NCBI GenBank assembly: GCA_015055945.1 | Contig: SVHH01000006.1 | Location: 1-64,000 of the forward strand | Direction of reading: 5' to 3' | Origin: Clostridiales bacterium | GTDB lineage: Bacteria; Bacillota; Clostridia; Christensenellales; Borkfalkiaceae | Length of the DNA: 64,000 nucleotides | In this document: positions 24,294 through 33,622 of the stretch, piece after piece | Layout of the letters: every line of letters starts with the position of its first letter | How positions within the stretch are numbered: position 1 is the first letter of the stretch | Made by a program: the position numbers and the translations under genes | The notes under the pieces: generated by a model | The model's database searches: none | What the model was told of the DNA's origin: nothing | Seen by the model: only the letters and a program-made list of their open reading frames with translations

Positions 24294-26783
24294 TTATTTC
24301 CCATAAATCAATACGTTCTTTACGTATACGACCTTACTGTCTTCATTGTCCGTATCGCCAAACCACAAACGTACCTTTTCCATTGCGCCCATGGTCGCCC
24401 ATTGAACGTTTGCTAACGGTATTTCTACTAGCGTCGTCGTTTTCGGTTTTAATATCGCTTGAGGTCTTGCGCTATAAATGCTTTGTTTTTTATACTTGAC
24501 TGATAAGGTAAGCGGTATCTCTTTCGCGCTATCGTTATATATTGTGAAAATAACCTTTTCGGCATTTTTATTTGCCGCTTCGTTTAATTCAGAAGATATG
24601 AACGATATCATCTGCGAAGATCCGTCTAGCGCGTCTATCGCTAGTCTTGCGTATTGTCCGGTCATTCCGATCGTTTCCCCGTCCACTAGCGTCGGCGTTA
24701 CTGCCGCCGTATCTTCTTCAAAACAGTCATAGAAATTCTCTGCGCTAATGATTTGCGCCTTGCCGCCTACGTATTTTGTGTAAGAATAGGTCGTTCCGTT
24801 TGCTTCATATGAAAGGTCGATATAGTTTTCATTTTGGTCTAAATTAGTCGTGGTCGTATAAATCCAACCTTCACCGTGCGCTATGCGGTCGGTAAGCGTT
24901 TTACCATTGCTTTTCAACTCATAACCATCTTTAATATAAGCTTTTGTCGTTATCGTACCATCGCCATTATCCGTCGAACTTATAATGCAAAGTTCTGCCG
25001 GAGAATGCGCTGCAACCGCCGCCGCTAACAACGCTTCTCTTGCATCTACAAAGTTATCTACGCTTGCTAGTACTTGCGCGCTGCTATATAAACTTGAAGA
25101 TAGTGCAGAAACGAACTCGTCTGCAGGAAGTCCTAGTTCTTTATACTTTTGTTTCATTGCATAGAGAATTTCGTATTCTTCCATGCCGTCCCTAATGCCT
25201 TCTAGTCTCAACGTTGCCACCGGCTCGTCTAGACCGTACTGTCCGCCAGGTGCGAAAAGTACACCTTCATTACTTACAGCCAAACGATCATCCCAATAAT
25301 TATCATAATAATCTTCTTTCAAGCCGTAGTCGTTTACCGCCCAATATAAATTTCCTGCGATATCGTATTCGGCTTGCATCCAACTTAGCAAACGAGTGTT
25401 TAAGTTGGTCGTGTGCTCAAGATGATAATCGACGTAAGGATGAATCGGGTCGTTACAGCCGTACCACCAAAGCTCTACTGATTTTTCATCTAGACGATAT
25501 TGTTCTCTCTCACCTTCCGTATCTACAAAGTAGAACTTTGGACAGTAAGCATTAATGTAAGCATCAGTATTATAATCGGAATATTTATCCTGATACCAAA
25601 AAGTGCATACGTGCGGCATCACTCTTAGTGATGCAATCGCCTCTGCTTTAACTGAAGAAGTGATTGTAGTATCCGTTTCCAAAGCATCTGCCACTTTTTT
25701 TACCGTGGTGTTAAATATTTCACCGTTTTCCAAAATCTGCTCGTCGGGAAGTTTGCGTTGTATTGCTTCGTCCAAAATTACGTTATATACAATAAGCTTT
25801 TTGAACATATTAAAATCTTCTTCAAAAGATTTTTTTGCAATCGCGTACAAATACTTCTCAAAAATTCCCCTATCAATAACAGTACCCTTTGAACCTGCTA
25901 CTTCCTTATAAGGAATACTTAAACAACTAAGTCTTGGGTTTTTGAGCAAAGCGTATGCTTTTTCAAGCCAAGCTTGAATACCTTGGTCGCTGTGGTCATT
26001 TTCTTTATAGATACCAAACGGTGCAAGTCGGTATTCGATAAGCTTATCCGTGTAAGCGTCTATCATTCTTTGTGACGTATCTAATTCAGCGTGATGTGCG
26101 TTCCAGTTGGTAAGAAAGGTACTTTTTGCATGGGTTTCTGGATTGACTGTAAAATCAACCACTTCTACGCTAATAGGTACGTCCTTCGTATACGTTTTAA
26201 AGTCAATCGTCATTGTGCCCGTATACGTTCCTACTTTTTGGTCAAGTGCTGATTCCACCGTCATATAGACGCCTTGGTTTTCGTTCTTTACGATTTTATT
26301 TTCTTTATATTCTATAATTTTATCGAAAGGAACTATTGCATCGGGATAATATCCCAAAGGCGCGCCGTTCTTTTCACCGTTCTTTTCTACGATAAGATAT
26401 TTTTCGTGATATACACTAATCTGATCTTGATTAATAACAGCAGAGCCGTCAGAAGTTTTTAGGTCGCTAACTTTTACGTCGTAATAGTCAACGTCCACTT
26501 CGGGCGTAATAATAATTTGCGCGCCCTCGTATTCACCTCGTGCCATAACGATGGAAACTTTTGCGTCTTGCTTTACGTCGTCGTAATAAGTTGCATCGTT
26601 ATACTCTTCGCCGTTTTTATCTAAAAAGCTTTGTAACACTTTAATACTTGCATGGCAACCCCAGATATCTACGTTATCCGCAGAAACAGAGTTTGGGTCT
26701 TTCTTCCCACAAGAGCTAAAACAACTAAAACTCATCACCAAAGCAAGAATTATACATAAATTTCTTATTCTACTTTTCCACAT
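24294..26783 (-). CDS. DUF4091-family lipoprotein (glycoside hydrolase-like)
   Basis: 829 residues. Signal with lipobox FSSCGKK (Cys25). An N-terminal beta domain (about 60-210: ARGEYEGAQIIITP, KVGTYTGTMTI) precedes a large TIM-barrel-like region with LWWYGCNDPIHPYVDYH and the DUF4091 signature LFAPGGQYGLDEP then RLEGIRDGMEEYEILYAM (about 530-565). A C-terminal beta domain follows. DUF4091 proteins are found in glycan-use loci and are believed to be glycoside hydrolases; the activity of this one cannot be named. Lipid-anchored, so it acts outside the membrane. Paralogue of 41745-44291. Lies between the solute-binding protein and the two-domain lipoprotein. Confidence 0.85.
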   Translation of the reverse strand: MWKSRIRNLCIILALVMSFSCFSSCGKKDPNSVSADNVDIWGCHASIKVLQSFLDKNGEEYNDATYYDDVKQDAKVSIVMARGEYEGAQIIITPEVDVDYYDVKVSDLKTSDGSAVINQDQISVYHEKYLIVEKNGEKNGAPLGYYPDAIVPFDKIIEYKENKIVKNENQGVYMTVESALDQKVGTYTGTMTIDFKTYTKDVPISVEVVDFTVNPETHAKSTFLTNWNAHHAELDTSQRMIDAYTDKLIEYRLAPFGIYKENDHSDQGIQAWLEKAYALLKNPRLSCLSIPYKEVAGSKGTVIDRGIFEKYLYAIAKKSFEEDFNMFKKLIVYNVILDEAIQRKLPDEQILENGEIFNTTVKKVADALETDTTITSSVKAEAIASLRVMPHVCTFWYQDKYSDYNTDAYINAYCPKFYFVDTEGEREQYRLDEKSVELWWYGCNDPIHPYVDYHLEHTTNLNTRLLSWMQAEYDIAGNLYWAVNDYGLKEDYYDNYWDDRLAVSNEGVLFAPGGQYGLDEPVATLRLEGIRDGMEEYEILYAMKQKYKELGLPADEFVSALSSSLYSSAQVLASVDNFVDAREALLAAAVAAHSPAELCIISSTDNGDGTITTKAYIKDGYELKSNGKTLTDRIAHGEGWIYTTTTNLDQNENYIDLSYEANGTTYSYTKYVGGKAQIISAENFYDCFEEDTAAVTPTLVDGETIGMTGQYARLAIDALDGSSQMISFISSELNEAANKNAEKVIFTIYNDSAKEIPLTLSVKYKKQSIYSARPQAILKPKTTTLVEIPLANVQWATMGAMEKVRLWFGDTDNEDSKVVYVKNVLIYGK

Positions 26784-26804
26784 ATTTTTTTATCCTTTGA
26801 TTTT

Positions 26805-28430
26805 TTAATTACTTAAACCTGCAAGTGATAACGCCATGGACCAAGCACTATCCGTCCAATGTTTAATAGTATCATCATAAAAATCTTGTGCAGTTACCGT
26901 ATTAGTTGAGTTAGATAAAGTGGTATAATGCCCGTCGTTTACAAACGGTTTAACTCCACCAACAGCGCAAAGTTTATAAGAGCTGCCTTTCTTCAAAATG
27001 TTAATAGGCTGATCTTTGTTGCTCATATATGCAATACGATCTTTATGCAAAGGTGATAGCGTTTCATAAACTTCGGGTGCAGTTTCCTGTAAATCAAAAT
27101 AGAAATCAAGGGTAGAACCACTCGTGCCTTTTGCATACTCTACAATACCCCTATCGGTTGCCATAAATCTCAAGAAATCTATTGCAATATCTTTTCCCTT
27201 GGCATAAGCAGGAATAACGCTTTGTGCAGGACCTACTGAACATACAATACTTCTTGCTTCCTTTATTTTGTTAAAGTCTTTTTTACTTACGTCATAACCT
27301 TCGCCTTTAGGCTCGTTGCTGTTTGCGTCAATTGCTTTAACGAGTGCTGAAAGTTCGGCATCGTTTTCTATGGTCGTACACTTTTCAATAATACTGCTAA
27401 TAATTGGTGTCTTCATCATTTTGATAGTAGGAACTTCATAGTTTGCAGCAACCAAACGATCTACCGTTTCTTTCATTTCGTCTACGAAATAGTCGCCGTT
27501 ATAATGGAATACGGCAGCACCTTGCAAAAATCCAGTTTGAGCAACCATGAATTCTTGACTAAACGATTGAGGATTAATGAATCCGTTGTCGTAATCAAGC
27601 AAGGTTTCAATAACTTTTAAGGATTCTAATCTACCTTTTTGCTTAAAGATATCTTTAGAACGTTGTCCGTTTACAATTCCGTTAAAGAAATCGTCGTAGC
27701 CTTGCACGCCTTCGTATTGCGCCCACCAAGCTTCCAGCGCAGAGCCTTCCTTTTCCCAATAAGGCGCGTCCTTAGATTGCATAAATACGTATTGTGCAGT
27801 AGGATCTTCGTTTGCGTACTTGCTTGCATTTTCGTTCTTAATTTTATGACAAATTGCAATAAACTCGTCGGTTGTTCTCGGAACTTCTCCGTAAGTTTTC
27901 AATGCGTTTTCGTTATAAATAAACCCATAAATACCACTATAATAAGGTGCCATAAAATAACTAGTTTCACCTGTTTCGTCGTCTATGGTAGCCATACCCG
28001 CTTCTAGTGAATCGTTAAGTTTTTCCGAGTAGGTAATCTCTTCCCCTGGTACTTTTGCATTGTAAACCACTTCGGTAAGGTCAACTAGATCCTTAGCATT
28101 GCAGTAAGAATCAAAGCCATATCCAAAGAGCAAATCGAAGGTATTATCCTTTTCGCCTAACGCCAACTGGTCTCTTGCAAAATATACGCGATCGTTAAAC
28201 GTAGTCTTTATTTGCAATTCAGGGTATTTTTCTTTTACCCAATCCTGTTCTTTGAACGCTTCAACCGTGTTTCGCGCCCAGTCTGAGCCATACCCTTGTT
28301 CCAAAACGTAGATCTCAAGAAGTTGTTCGTTGTTCCCTTCTTCGTTTGTCTTCCCGCCGCCACAACCTGTTAAAAGCATTGCTGCGATCAAGACAATTGC
28401 CATAATTTTTGCTACAAAGTTTCTTTTCAT
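26805..28430 (-). CDS. ABC importer solute-binding lipoprotein (carbohydrate type)
   Basis: 541 residues. Lipobox LLTGCGG (Cys23). The body has the fold pattern of large family-1-type sugar-binding proteins: VEAFKEQDWVKEKYPELQI, FDLLFGYGFDSY, GFIYNENALKTYGEVP and FLRFMATDRG. It should capture oligosaccharides for the two permeases encoded just upstream in the operon. Paralogue of 44314-45999, sharing QDWVK.KYP, VPGE and AWWAQYEG/VWWTQYEG. AAGGAG precedes the ATG, 67 bases after the permease stop. No ATPase gene is in the locus. Confidence 0.92.
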   Translation of the reverse strand: MKRNFVAKIMAIVLIAAMLLTGCGGGKTNEEGNNEQLLEIYVLEQGYGSDWARNTVEAFKEQDWVKEKYPELQIKTTFNDRVYFARDQLALGEKDNTFDLLFGYGFDSYCNAKDLVDLTEVVYNAKVPGEEITYSEKLNDSLEAGMATIDDETGETSYFMAPYYSGIYGFIYNENALKTYGEVPRTTDEFIAICHKIKNENASKYANEDPTAQYVFMQSKDAPYWEKEGSALEAWWAQYEGVQGYDDFFNGIVNGQRSKDIFKQKGRLESLKVIETLLDYDNGFINPQSFSQEFMVAQTGFLQGAAVFHYNGDYFVDEMKETVDRLVAANYEVPTIKMMKTPIISSIIEKCTTIENDAELSALVKAIDANSNEPKGEGYDVSKKDFNKIKEARSIVCSVGPAQSVIPAYAKGKDIAIDFLRFMATDRGIVEYAKGTSGSTLDFYFDLQETAPEVYETLSPLHKDRIAYMSNKDQPINILKKGSSYKLCAVGGVKPFVNDGHYTTLSNSTNTVTAQDFYDDTIKHWTDSAWSMALSLAGLSN

Positions 28431-28497
28431 AACACATACTCCTTATTATGTATTTTGTTTTTTATTAATTGTTTTATTTAAATTAAACCTTTTTTAA

Positions 28498-29427
28498 TTA
28501 GCCTTTTAAGCCACCTACAGAGAAGTTCTTAAAGATAATATCCGAACAACATGCATACACTATGATCAACGGAACGGTAGAAATCATAAGTCCTGCATAA
28601 TAATACGGAATATCCCCCGAACGCGTCGCAGTTAGTTGCAAGCGATACAGACCAGCGGCAAGCGGTAAATAATCGGGATAAAGCAATAATGCGCTTTCAT
28701 AATCGTTCCACACCCCGATAAACGCGATAACGCAAAGGGTTACTATCGCCATTTTTGCTTGAGGTATCATTACTTTAAAAAACGCAGTAAAGTTATTGCC
28801 GCCGTCTAAAAATACGGCTTCGGCGTAGCTCCAAGAAATGTTCTTGAAAAAGGCGTACATAACCATAAAATTAAATCCGTAGCCCGTAAAGTTTGTTATC
28901 AACATTAAAATCGGATTATTATACGTTCCTATTGCGTGCGCAAGTCTTAAACTAGATGCCGTATTGCCTACGATAGGTACGGTCATTGTAAAAATAATTA
29001 TCGTGTAAATAAGTTCCTTACACCTAAAATTATATTTAGAAAGCACATACCCCGTACAACAACAAGTAAACACAGGGAAACATACACGGCAGAAACAAAA
29101 CCACAAGCTGTTAAGTAGCATTTGGAATAAATTAATGGGATTGCCTTTTGTATCAACTATCGACATTCCGAACGCCTTTACGTAGTTTTCAAAATGCCAA
29201 ACCTCAGGCATTGCAAAGGGATTATAACCTGGTTTTGTTCGCACTAAAACGTACGTCAACGCATCTTGAAAAGAATTTATAAACAAGAAAACCAAGGGAT
29301 AGAGAAGAAGTATGGCATATAATAGAAAAATAACAAAAACAACGCCAAATAGTATTTTTTCTCCGCCTGTACGTCTTGTCAAAACGTTTGCAGTATCATC
29401 TTTCTTCTTTTTTATTAACTTAGACAT
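28498..29427 (-). CDS. Carbohydrate ABC permease (MalG type)
   Basis: 309 residues with about six membrane helices and the permease EAA-like loop AEAVFLDGGNNFTAFFKVM then IPQAKMAI, which docks the ATPase. The C-terminus FKNFSVGGLKG is typical of MalG-type sugar permeases. It pairs with the gene 18 bases upstream (29446-30486). Paralogue of 46022-46918, which ends NLTIGGLKG. A GGGGGAGAAGG site precedes the ATG. Confidence 0.93.
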   Translation of the reverse strand: MSKLIKKKKDDTANVLTRRTGGEKILFGVVFVIFLLYAILLLYPLVFLFINSFQDALTYVLVRTKPGYNPFAMPEVWHFENYVKAFGMSIVDTKGNPINLFQMLLNSLWFCFCRVCFPVFTCCCTGYVLSKYNFRCKELIYTIIIFTMTVPIVGNTASSLRLAHAIGTYNNPILMLITNFTGYGFNFMVMYAFFKNISWSYAEAVFLDGGNNFTAFFKVMIPQAKMAIVTLCVIAFIGVWNDYESALLLYPDYLPLAAGLYRLQLTATRSGDIPYYYAGLMISTVPLIIVYACCSDIIFKNFSVGGLKG

Positions 29428-29445
29428 TTTTTCCTTCTCCCCCTT

Positions 29446-30486
29446 TTAGTATTCTATAGGATCAATGCGTTCAACAATTTTTCTAACCAACAAAATAAGT
29501 GGTACACCTAACATTGTGAAACATAACCCTACGCAAGCTACAAGCGAATATGCGCCTTCGCCACCGCCGTTTCCGTCACTTCCATACAATTGTCTAAATA
29601 TCCAGTACGAAATAGTGGACGTGTCGTATGCACCGTTAGTAAAAAGCAAAATCGGTCCAGACGAACTGAACACACCCGTCAGCATAAACACCATTTGCGT
29701 AGAGAACGTAGGCCATATCAATGGGAAAATAAGTTGCATTAATTCCCTAGCTGGACCTACACCGTCTAATTTAGCCGCCTCTAACACTTCAATGGGAATA
29801 CGCGCCATACCGCTAGAAAAGAGCAAGACGTTGGTAGTCATACCCGTGTATATACAGTAGAGCATAATGGTATTGGTTGCCGTTTCGTTTTTCGCCAACA
29901 ATCCAACGGGGTCGGGCGTTATACCAAACCATCTTTGAATTTGACCAAGAGGTCCAATAGGATTGATAAATTCCTGAAACGCCGTTACATATACAATAGC
30001 TGAAATAATCGCAGGCAAATAGAATACAATTCTAAACAGTTTGTAGCACATTATTCTCTTATAGAAGAAATACGCGATAATCAAACAAACCGGCGTATTG
30101 ATAAGCATCATAACCCCAAAATATTTCAAAGTGTTTATAATCGAAATACTTAAAGAATAAGTAGTATTGGCAGGGTTCGTTATCAAGTTCCAAACGTTTT
30201 TAAAGTTAATAAAACTCAATTCTCCCGTTGTCGGGTGCTCAAAAGCCATAAAAATGGATTGAATATTCGTGTAAAGCCAAAACACTCCCCAACTAATAAT
30301 AGGCAAAATAAGCATAGCTATGATAAAAATTTGATCACCGCGTTTTACACTCATATTTGTGGCTGTTTTTTTGCCGTTCTTCCAAAAGAGTTTTCGGGAA
30401 GTTTCGTATAAAAAATCTCCGACTCGCTCTTTTTTCGTTCGTTGATACTCGAACGACTGTTCGTTTTTCTTTTCTGTTGCCGTCAT
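29446..30486 (-). CDS. Carbohydrate ABC permease (MalF type)
   Basis: 346 residues with a cytosolic N-terminus and about six membrane helices. ISWGVFWLYTNIQSIFMAF is the first helix, and EVLEAAKLDGVGPARELMQL then IFPLIWPT is the EAA loop contacting the ATPase. Forms the transmembrane channel with the MalG-type partner downstream. Paralogue of 46930-47886 in locus B. AAGGAG precedes the ATG; an intergenic region with two overlapping hairpins separates it from the GH20-like gene. Confidence 0.93.
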   Translation of the reverse strand: MTATEKKNEQSFEYQRTKKERVGDFLYETSRKLFWKNGKKTATNMSVKRGDQIFIIAMLILPIISWGVFWLYTNIQSIFMAFEHPTTGELSFINFKNVWNLITNPANTTYSLSISIINTLKYFGVMMLINTPVCLIIAYFFYKRIMCYKLFRIVFYLPAIISAIVYVTAFQEFINPIGPLGQIQRWFGITPDPVGLLAKNETATNTIMLYCIYTGMTTNVLLFSSGMARIPIEVLEAAKLDGVGPARELMQLIFPLIWPTFSTQMVFMLTGVFSSSGPILLFTNGAYDTSTISYWIFRQLYGSDGNGGGEGAYSLVACVGLCFTMLGVPLILLVRKIVERIDPIEY

Positions 30487-30548
30487 ATTTTCTCCTTTTT
30501 ATATTTCATGCGTTATTATAAATCCGCATTATAAATCCGCCAAGAGTT

Positions 30549-30597
30549 TTTTCTTTGACGATTTTTTCGTCAAAGAAAAGGGCTAGCCCTTTTCTTT
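30549..30597. promoter_or_regulatory. Two overlapping, mutually exclusive hairpins
   Basis: TTTTCTTTGACGA/TCGTCAAAGAAAA forms a 13-base stem (30549-30579). A 26-base perfect palindrome centred on AAAAGGGCTAGCCCTTTT spans 30572-30597. They share 30572-30579, so only one can form fully. They lie between the GH20-like gene and the permease genes, where an attenuator or processing site would adjust enzyme-to-transporter levels. Confidence 0.55.
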
Positions 30598-30620
30598 CAT
30601 CTTCAAAGTATCCACGTTGT

Positions 30621-32462
30621 TTATACGTCTACTTCCGTGTACCCGTCGAATGCACCAACGCTTGCTATCGCTTCGTGCGAAAACAAATCTAAACGATTTC
30701 CTGCACACTTTCTGGACACGGCTTGTTCTAATAGCGTTTCATTAAGTTCAGGAATTTCTTCTATCTCGCCATTTAAGTAGGCTATCAATCTTTCTCTACA
30801 ACCTATTAAACGCCCTTTCAAGCCACACAAACGGATTTCCTGCACTTCCAAGCCGTTGGGTTTGTTTTCTGTGAGCCATTGTTTGCGATAACTTTCAATA
30901 AACTTTTCTAATAAGCCGATAGTTTTCAATAAGTCGTCGGCACAGTTATTGAGTTCGGTTTTATCTTTCTCTTGATATGCCTTTCTAAGCCTAAGACCCA
31001 TATCGTATTTGAGTTCCAAAACTGCGTTTAAGTCATACGCACTTTCAAAAACGTATCCATACTGACCATTTTTTAAATTCGCTATTGACTGCTTTGCTTT
31101 GGTGAAATACTTTTTATCTTCGGTGCTTATTGCCGTATCCGCGTAACCTAAAAACACGTCGTTATATAAACCGTATTTAGACGGATTACCAAGGTCTTCG
31201 GTGTATTTTCCAAACGTTTGCGCTTCTTCTAAACGCATATACTCGTTATAGTCATAACCTGTCAACGCTTGAAATTCTCTCTCCAATCGCTCATTAGACA
31301 AACCGAGCGACGTATATGAATAACACATAATAGCAGGCAGAGTTGCAAAAAGCGAACACTCTCCACCGTTATCTCCCCACACCGTTTCCATTAAACTCTT
31401 TATGTTAAAACTCTTCGCCGCCTCTATCGCTGCTTTGGCTACCTTATTTGAATAGGTAAGGTGTGGAATAAATCCTCTAATATCTTCCACCGTGCCACCA
31501 GCAAACCAAATCTCGTTATTGAATTGTTTATGTATTCCTAATAATTTGCCATATTCTTCAGCGTTTACGTAATGATAATCCCAATGGCACAGTGTGACTT
31601 CTTTAGGAATTTTATTTAGTATCTCTTGCGGTATTAACACTTCGTCGTTTTTATCGTGACCGTTTCTACCTTCAATAGCAGTACGCCAAAACATATCGCT
31701 CCACATTATCGGTTTTAAGCCGTATTTTCTTGCGATCTCACATATCTTTTGCAAATGTACGCATAAAATTTCAAACCTTGGCGCAAGCCCGTTTTTATTA
31801 AGATATTTGCCACGTCCAAGTAGCCACGCTTCATCCATACCGATATGTATTCTTCTACTTGCGTAACACTCGGATAACGTTTTGAACATATTGTCGATAA
31901 GCGCGTACGTTCTTTCTTCTCCAACAAACAAAATATCTTCGCAATCAAAACATTTAAAATGCGAGTATTTATATCTTGTCAATTGATTTAAGTGCGCTAG
32001 CGTTTGTATGCAAGGGATAAGTTCTATTCCCCATTGATTAGCATACGCATCTAACTCTTTCATCTCGGCTTTCGTGTATCTGCCGCGAAGATATCCAAAC
32101 ATAGGCTCATTCTCTACTTCATACGTATCTTCCGTATAAAGCATTAAGCTAGTATAGCCTATCATTGCAAGATTACGAATAAGCTTTTTTACCGTTTGAA
32201 TATTTTTTACTGCGTTTCTCGAACAGTCCACCATTAAGCATACGTCTTTAAATTCATTTTTTTCTTCAATAACGTAGTCGCTGTCCGTGCCGTAAGTTTT
32301 GAGTATCAAGCCTGCACGCGCAACGTCACGAATATTTGCATAGTCTATGCGTACGCGCCCGTTTAAAACGTTGACTTTTAATCGGTTTTTTGACGACACA
32401 AATTCTGTTTCAGCTGGAAATACATAGCCTATCTCAACTAATTCTTTGAAAATTTGCTCCAT
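30621..32462 (-). CDS. GH20-like beta-hexosaminidase (cytosolic), first gene of locus A
   Basis: 613 residues. Residues 1-75 resemble the small N-terminal alpha/beta domain of GH20 enzymes. The TIM barrel runs from about 75: CLMVDCSRNAVKN, YTEDTYEVENEPMFGYLRGR, IPCIQTLAHLNQ and the catalytic Asp-Glu pair in IHIGMDEAWLLGRG (about 215). GH20 enzymes release terminal HexNAc by substrate-assisted catalysis; members of this branch may prefer other sugars. No signal peptide, so it acts on imported material. Paralogue of 34759-36321. It is divergent from the PocR-AraC regulator and starts the locus A operon. The start has only a weak AGGA. Confidence 0.85.
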   Translation of the reverse strand: MEQIFKELVEIGYVFPAETEFVSSKNRLKVNVLNGRVRIDYANIRDVARAGLILKTYGTDSDYVIEEKNEFKDVCLMVDCSRNAVKNIQTVKKLIRNLAMIGYTSLMLYTEDTYEVENEPMFGYLRGRYTKAEMKELDAYANQWGIELIPCIQTLAHLNQLTRYKYSHFKCFDCEDILFVGEERTYALIDNMFKTLSECYASRRIHIGMDEAWLLGRGKYLNKNGLAPRFEILCVHLQKICEIARKYGLKPIMWSDMFWRTAIEGRNGHDKNDEVLIPQEILNKIPKEVTLCHWDYHYVNAEEYGKLLGIHKQFNNEIWFAGGTVEDIRGFIPHLTYSNKVAKAAIEAAKSFNIKSLMETVWGDNGGECSLFATLPAIMCYSYTSLGLSNERLEREFQALTGYDYNEYMRLEEAQTFGKYTEDLGNPSKYGLYNDVFLGYADTAISTEDKKYFTKAKQSIANLKNGQYGYVFESAYDLNAVLELKYDMGLRLRKAYQEKDKTELNNCADDLLKTIGLLEKFIESYRKQWLTENKPNGLEVQEIRLCGLKGRLIGCRERLIAYLNGEIEEIPELNETLLEQAVSRKCAGNRLDLFSHEAIASVGAFDGYTEVDV

Positions 32463-32472
32463 AAAATCTTAA

Positions 32473-32493
32473 AATCCTATTACACCATTTTAT
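32473..32493 (-). promoter_or_regulatory. Conserved 21-base leader element, copy 1
   Basis: Plus-strand AATCCTATTACACCATTTTA plus one T matches 53981-54001 at 20 of 21 bases. Both copies start about five to six bases downstream of the predicted transcription start of a minus-strand operon (locus A here, the AraC regulator 3/locus B operon there). Probably a shared operator or leader element. Confidence 0.6.
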
Positions 32494-32505
32494 ATTGTTT
32501 TTTTG

Positions 32506-32511
32506 ATTATA
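32506..32511 (-). promoter_or_regulatory. -10 box of the locus A operon
   Basis: TATAAT on the minus strand with no recognisable -35 box 16-18 bases upstream, which is typical of promoters needing an activator such as the divergent AraC-type regulator. Confidence 0.5.
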
Positions 32512-32604
32512 ACTCTAAATTTTTTCCATTTATATATCAAATCAAAACAAAAAACTGCACTTTTGTATATTTTTATCAAATAAGACATTATTTCTCCTCA
32601 TCAA

Positions 32605-32633
32605 TTGACAAGTTATTTACTTAGTGTTATAAT
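32605..32633 (+). promoter_or_regulatory. Consensus sigma-A promoter of PocR-AraC regulator 2
   Basis: TTGACA (32605-32610) and TATAAT (32628-32633) are 17 bases apart, and the ATG begins six bases after the -10 box. This is exactly the geometry seen for AraC regulator 1, again predicting a leaderless mRNA. Confidence 0.85.
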
Positions 32634-32639
32634 CCAAAT

Positions 32640-33521
32640 ATGAATATAAAATACAATCATTCGAAAATTTTAAAACTACTAAACGACTTTTCTAACTGCA
32701 CCAATTTAACTGCAAGTCTTGCTTTTGACGACGTTTTACTTGAGTCTACAACTTTTACAACCGACGACTCTATTCAAGTAGGAACGAATTCATACGACGC
32801 ATCGTCAATGCATTTTTGTCATTATATTCACGAAAACGTTTCTAAAGACATTTGTCGTAAAAACGACCTGTTCTATTTAAACCAAGCTAAAAAAGAAAAG
32901 CGAACGATTATCATAACCTGTCATGCTGGATTATGCGAAATCATCACCCCCATCTTTCTTGATAACGTTATCGTAGGCTACATTATGTGCGGTATGTTTA
33001 TTGATGCCGAAGGAAAATATTCTTCAACTGAAAAAATTAAAGAAACTGCTAAAAAATATTCTTTAGACCAAACGACGCTACTTAACTTATACAGTAAATT
33101 ACCAGTATTAAGTAAGTCTACCGTAGAATCTGCGCTTAATATTTTAAATATTTGCATACAGCATATACTTCGTGAACATTTTTTAGAAGTTAGAAGCAAT
33201 GAACTTTCTGCACAGATTAAAGAATATATTTTAGACAATCTATCAGAAAATCTTACTACCGACCATTTATGCACCGTTTTCTTTACAAACAAGCAAAAAC
33301 TTCATAGTATTTTTAAAGAAAATTTCCACGATTCTGTCCACAACTATATCATTAAAAAACGCATTGAAAAAGCCAAAAATTTACTTAGTAAAAGTAATAA
33401 AACAATAGATACTATCGCTTCTGAAACAGGGTTCCCGAATTACAATTATTTCATAAAAATATTTAAAAAACGCACAGGCTTTTCCCCATTACAATTCAGA
33501 AAAAAGTTCTCTAACAAATAA
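32640..33521 (+). CDS. PocR-sensor AraC-family regulator 2
   Basis: 293 residues. The N-terminal part (about 10-165) is a PocR-type sensory domain: CHYIHENVSKDICRKND, IITCHAGLCEII and PIFLDNVIVGYIMCGMF. The C-terminal 100 residues form an AraC double helix-turn-helix ending TGFPNYNYFIKIFKKRTGFS then PLQFRKKF. Divergent from the locus A operon and lying between loci A and B, it is the likely activator of locus A. The preceding bases CCAAAT offer no ribosome binding site and the -10 box abuts the start, so translation is probably leaderless. Confidence 0.9.
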   Translation: MNIKYNHSKILKLLNDFSNCTNLTASLAFDDVLLESTTFTTDDSIQVGTNSYDASSMHFCHYIHENVSKDICRKNDLFYLNQAKKEKRTIIITCHAGLCEIITPIFLDNVIVGYIMCGMFIDAEGKYSSTEKIKETAKKYSLDQTTLLNLYSKLPVLSKSTVESALNILNICIQHILREHFLEVRSNELSAQIKEYILDNLSENLTTDHLCTVFFTNKQKLHSIFKENFHDSVHNYIIKKRIEKAKNLLSKSNKTIDTIASETGFPNYNYFIKIFKKRTGFSPLQFRKKFSNK

Positions 33522-33531
33522 CGTTATACAT

Positions 33532-33569
33532 AAAAAAGGTCGGTGATAAACTTATCACCGACCTTTTTT
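33532..33569. terminator. Bidirectional terminator between regulator 2 and locus B
   Basis: AAAAAAGGTCGGTGATA pairs perfectly with TATCACCGACCTTTTTT around four bases. It serves both the plus-strand regulator (stop at 33521) and the minus-strand locus B operon (last stop at 33623). Diverged copies occur at 6943 and near 12611. Confidence 0.9.
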
Positions 33570-33622
33570 GCCGCTTAGCAAAAGGCTAAGCGGTTGGTTT
33601 TTTTATTTGAACTATTCTGTTT

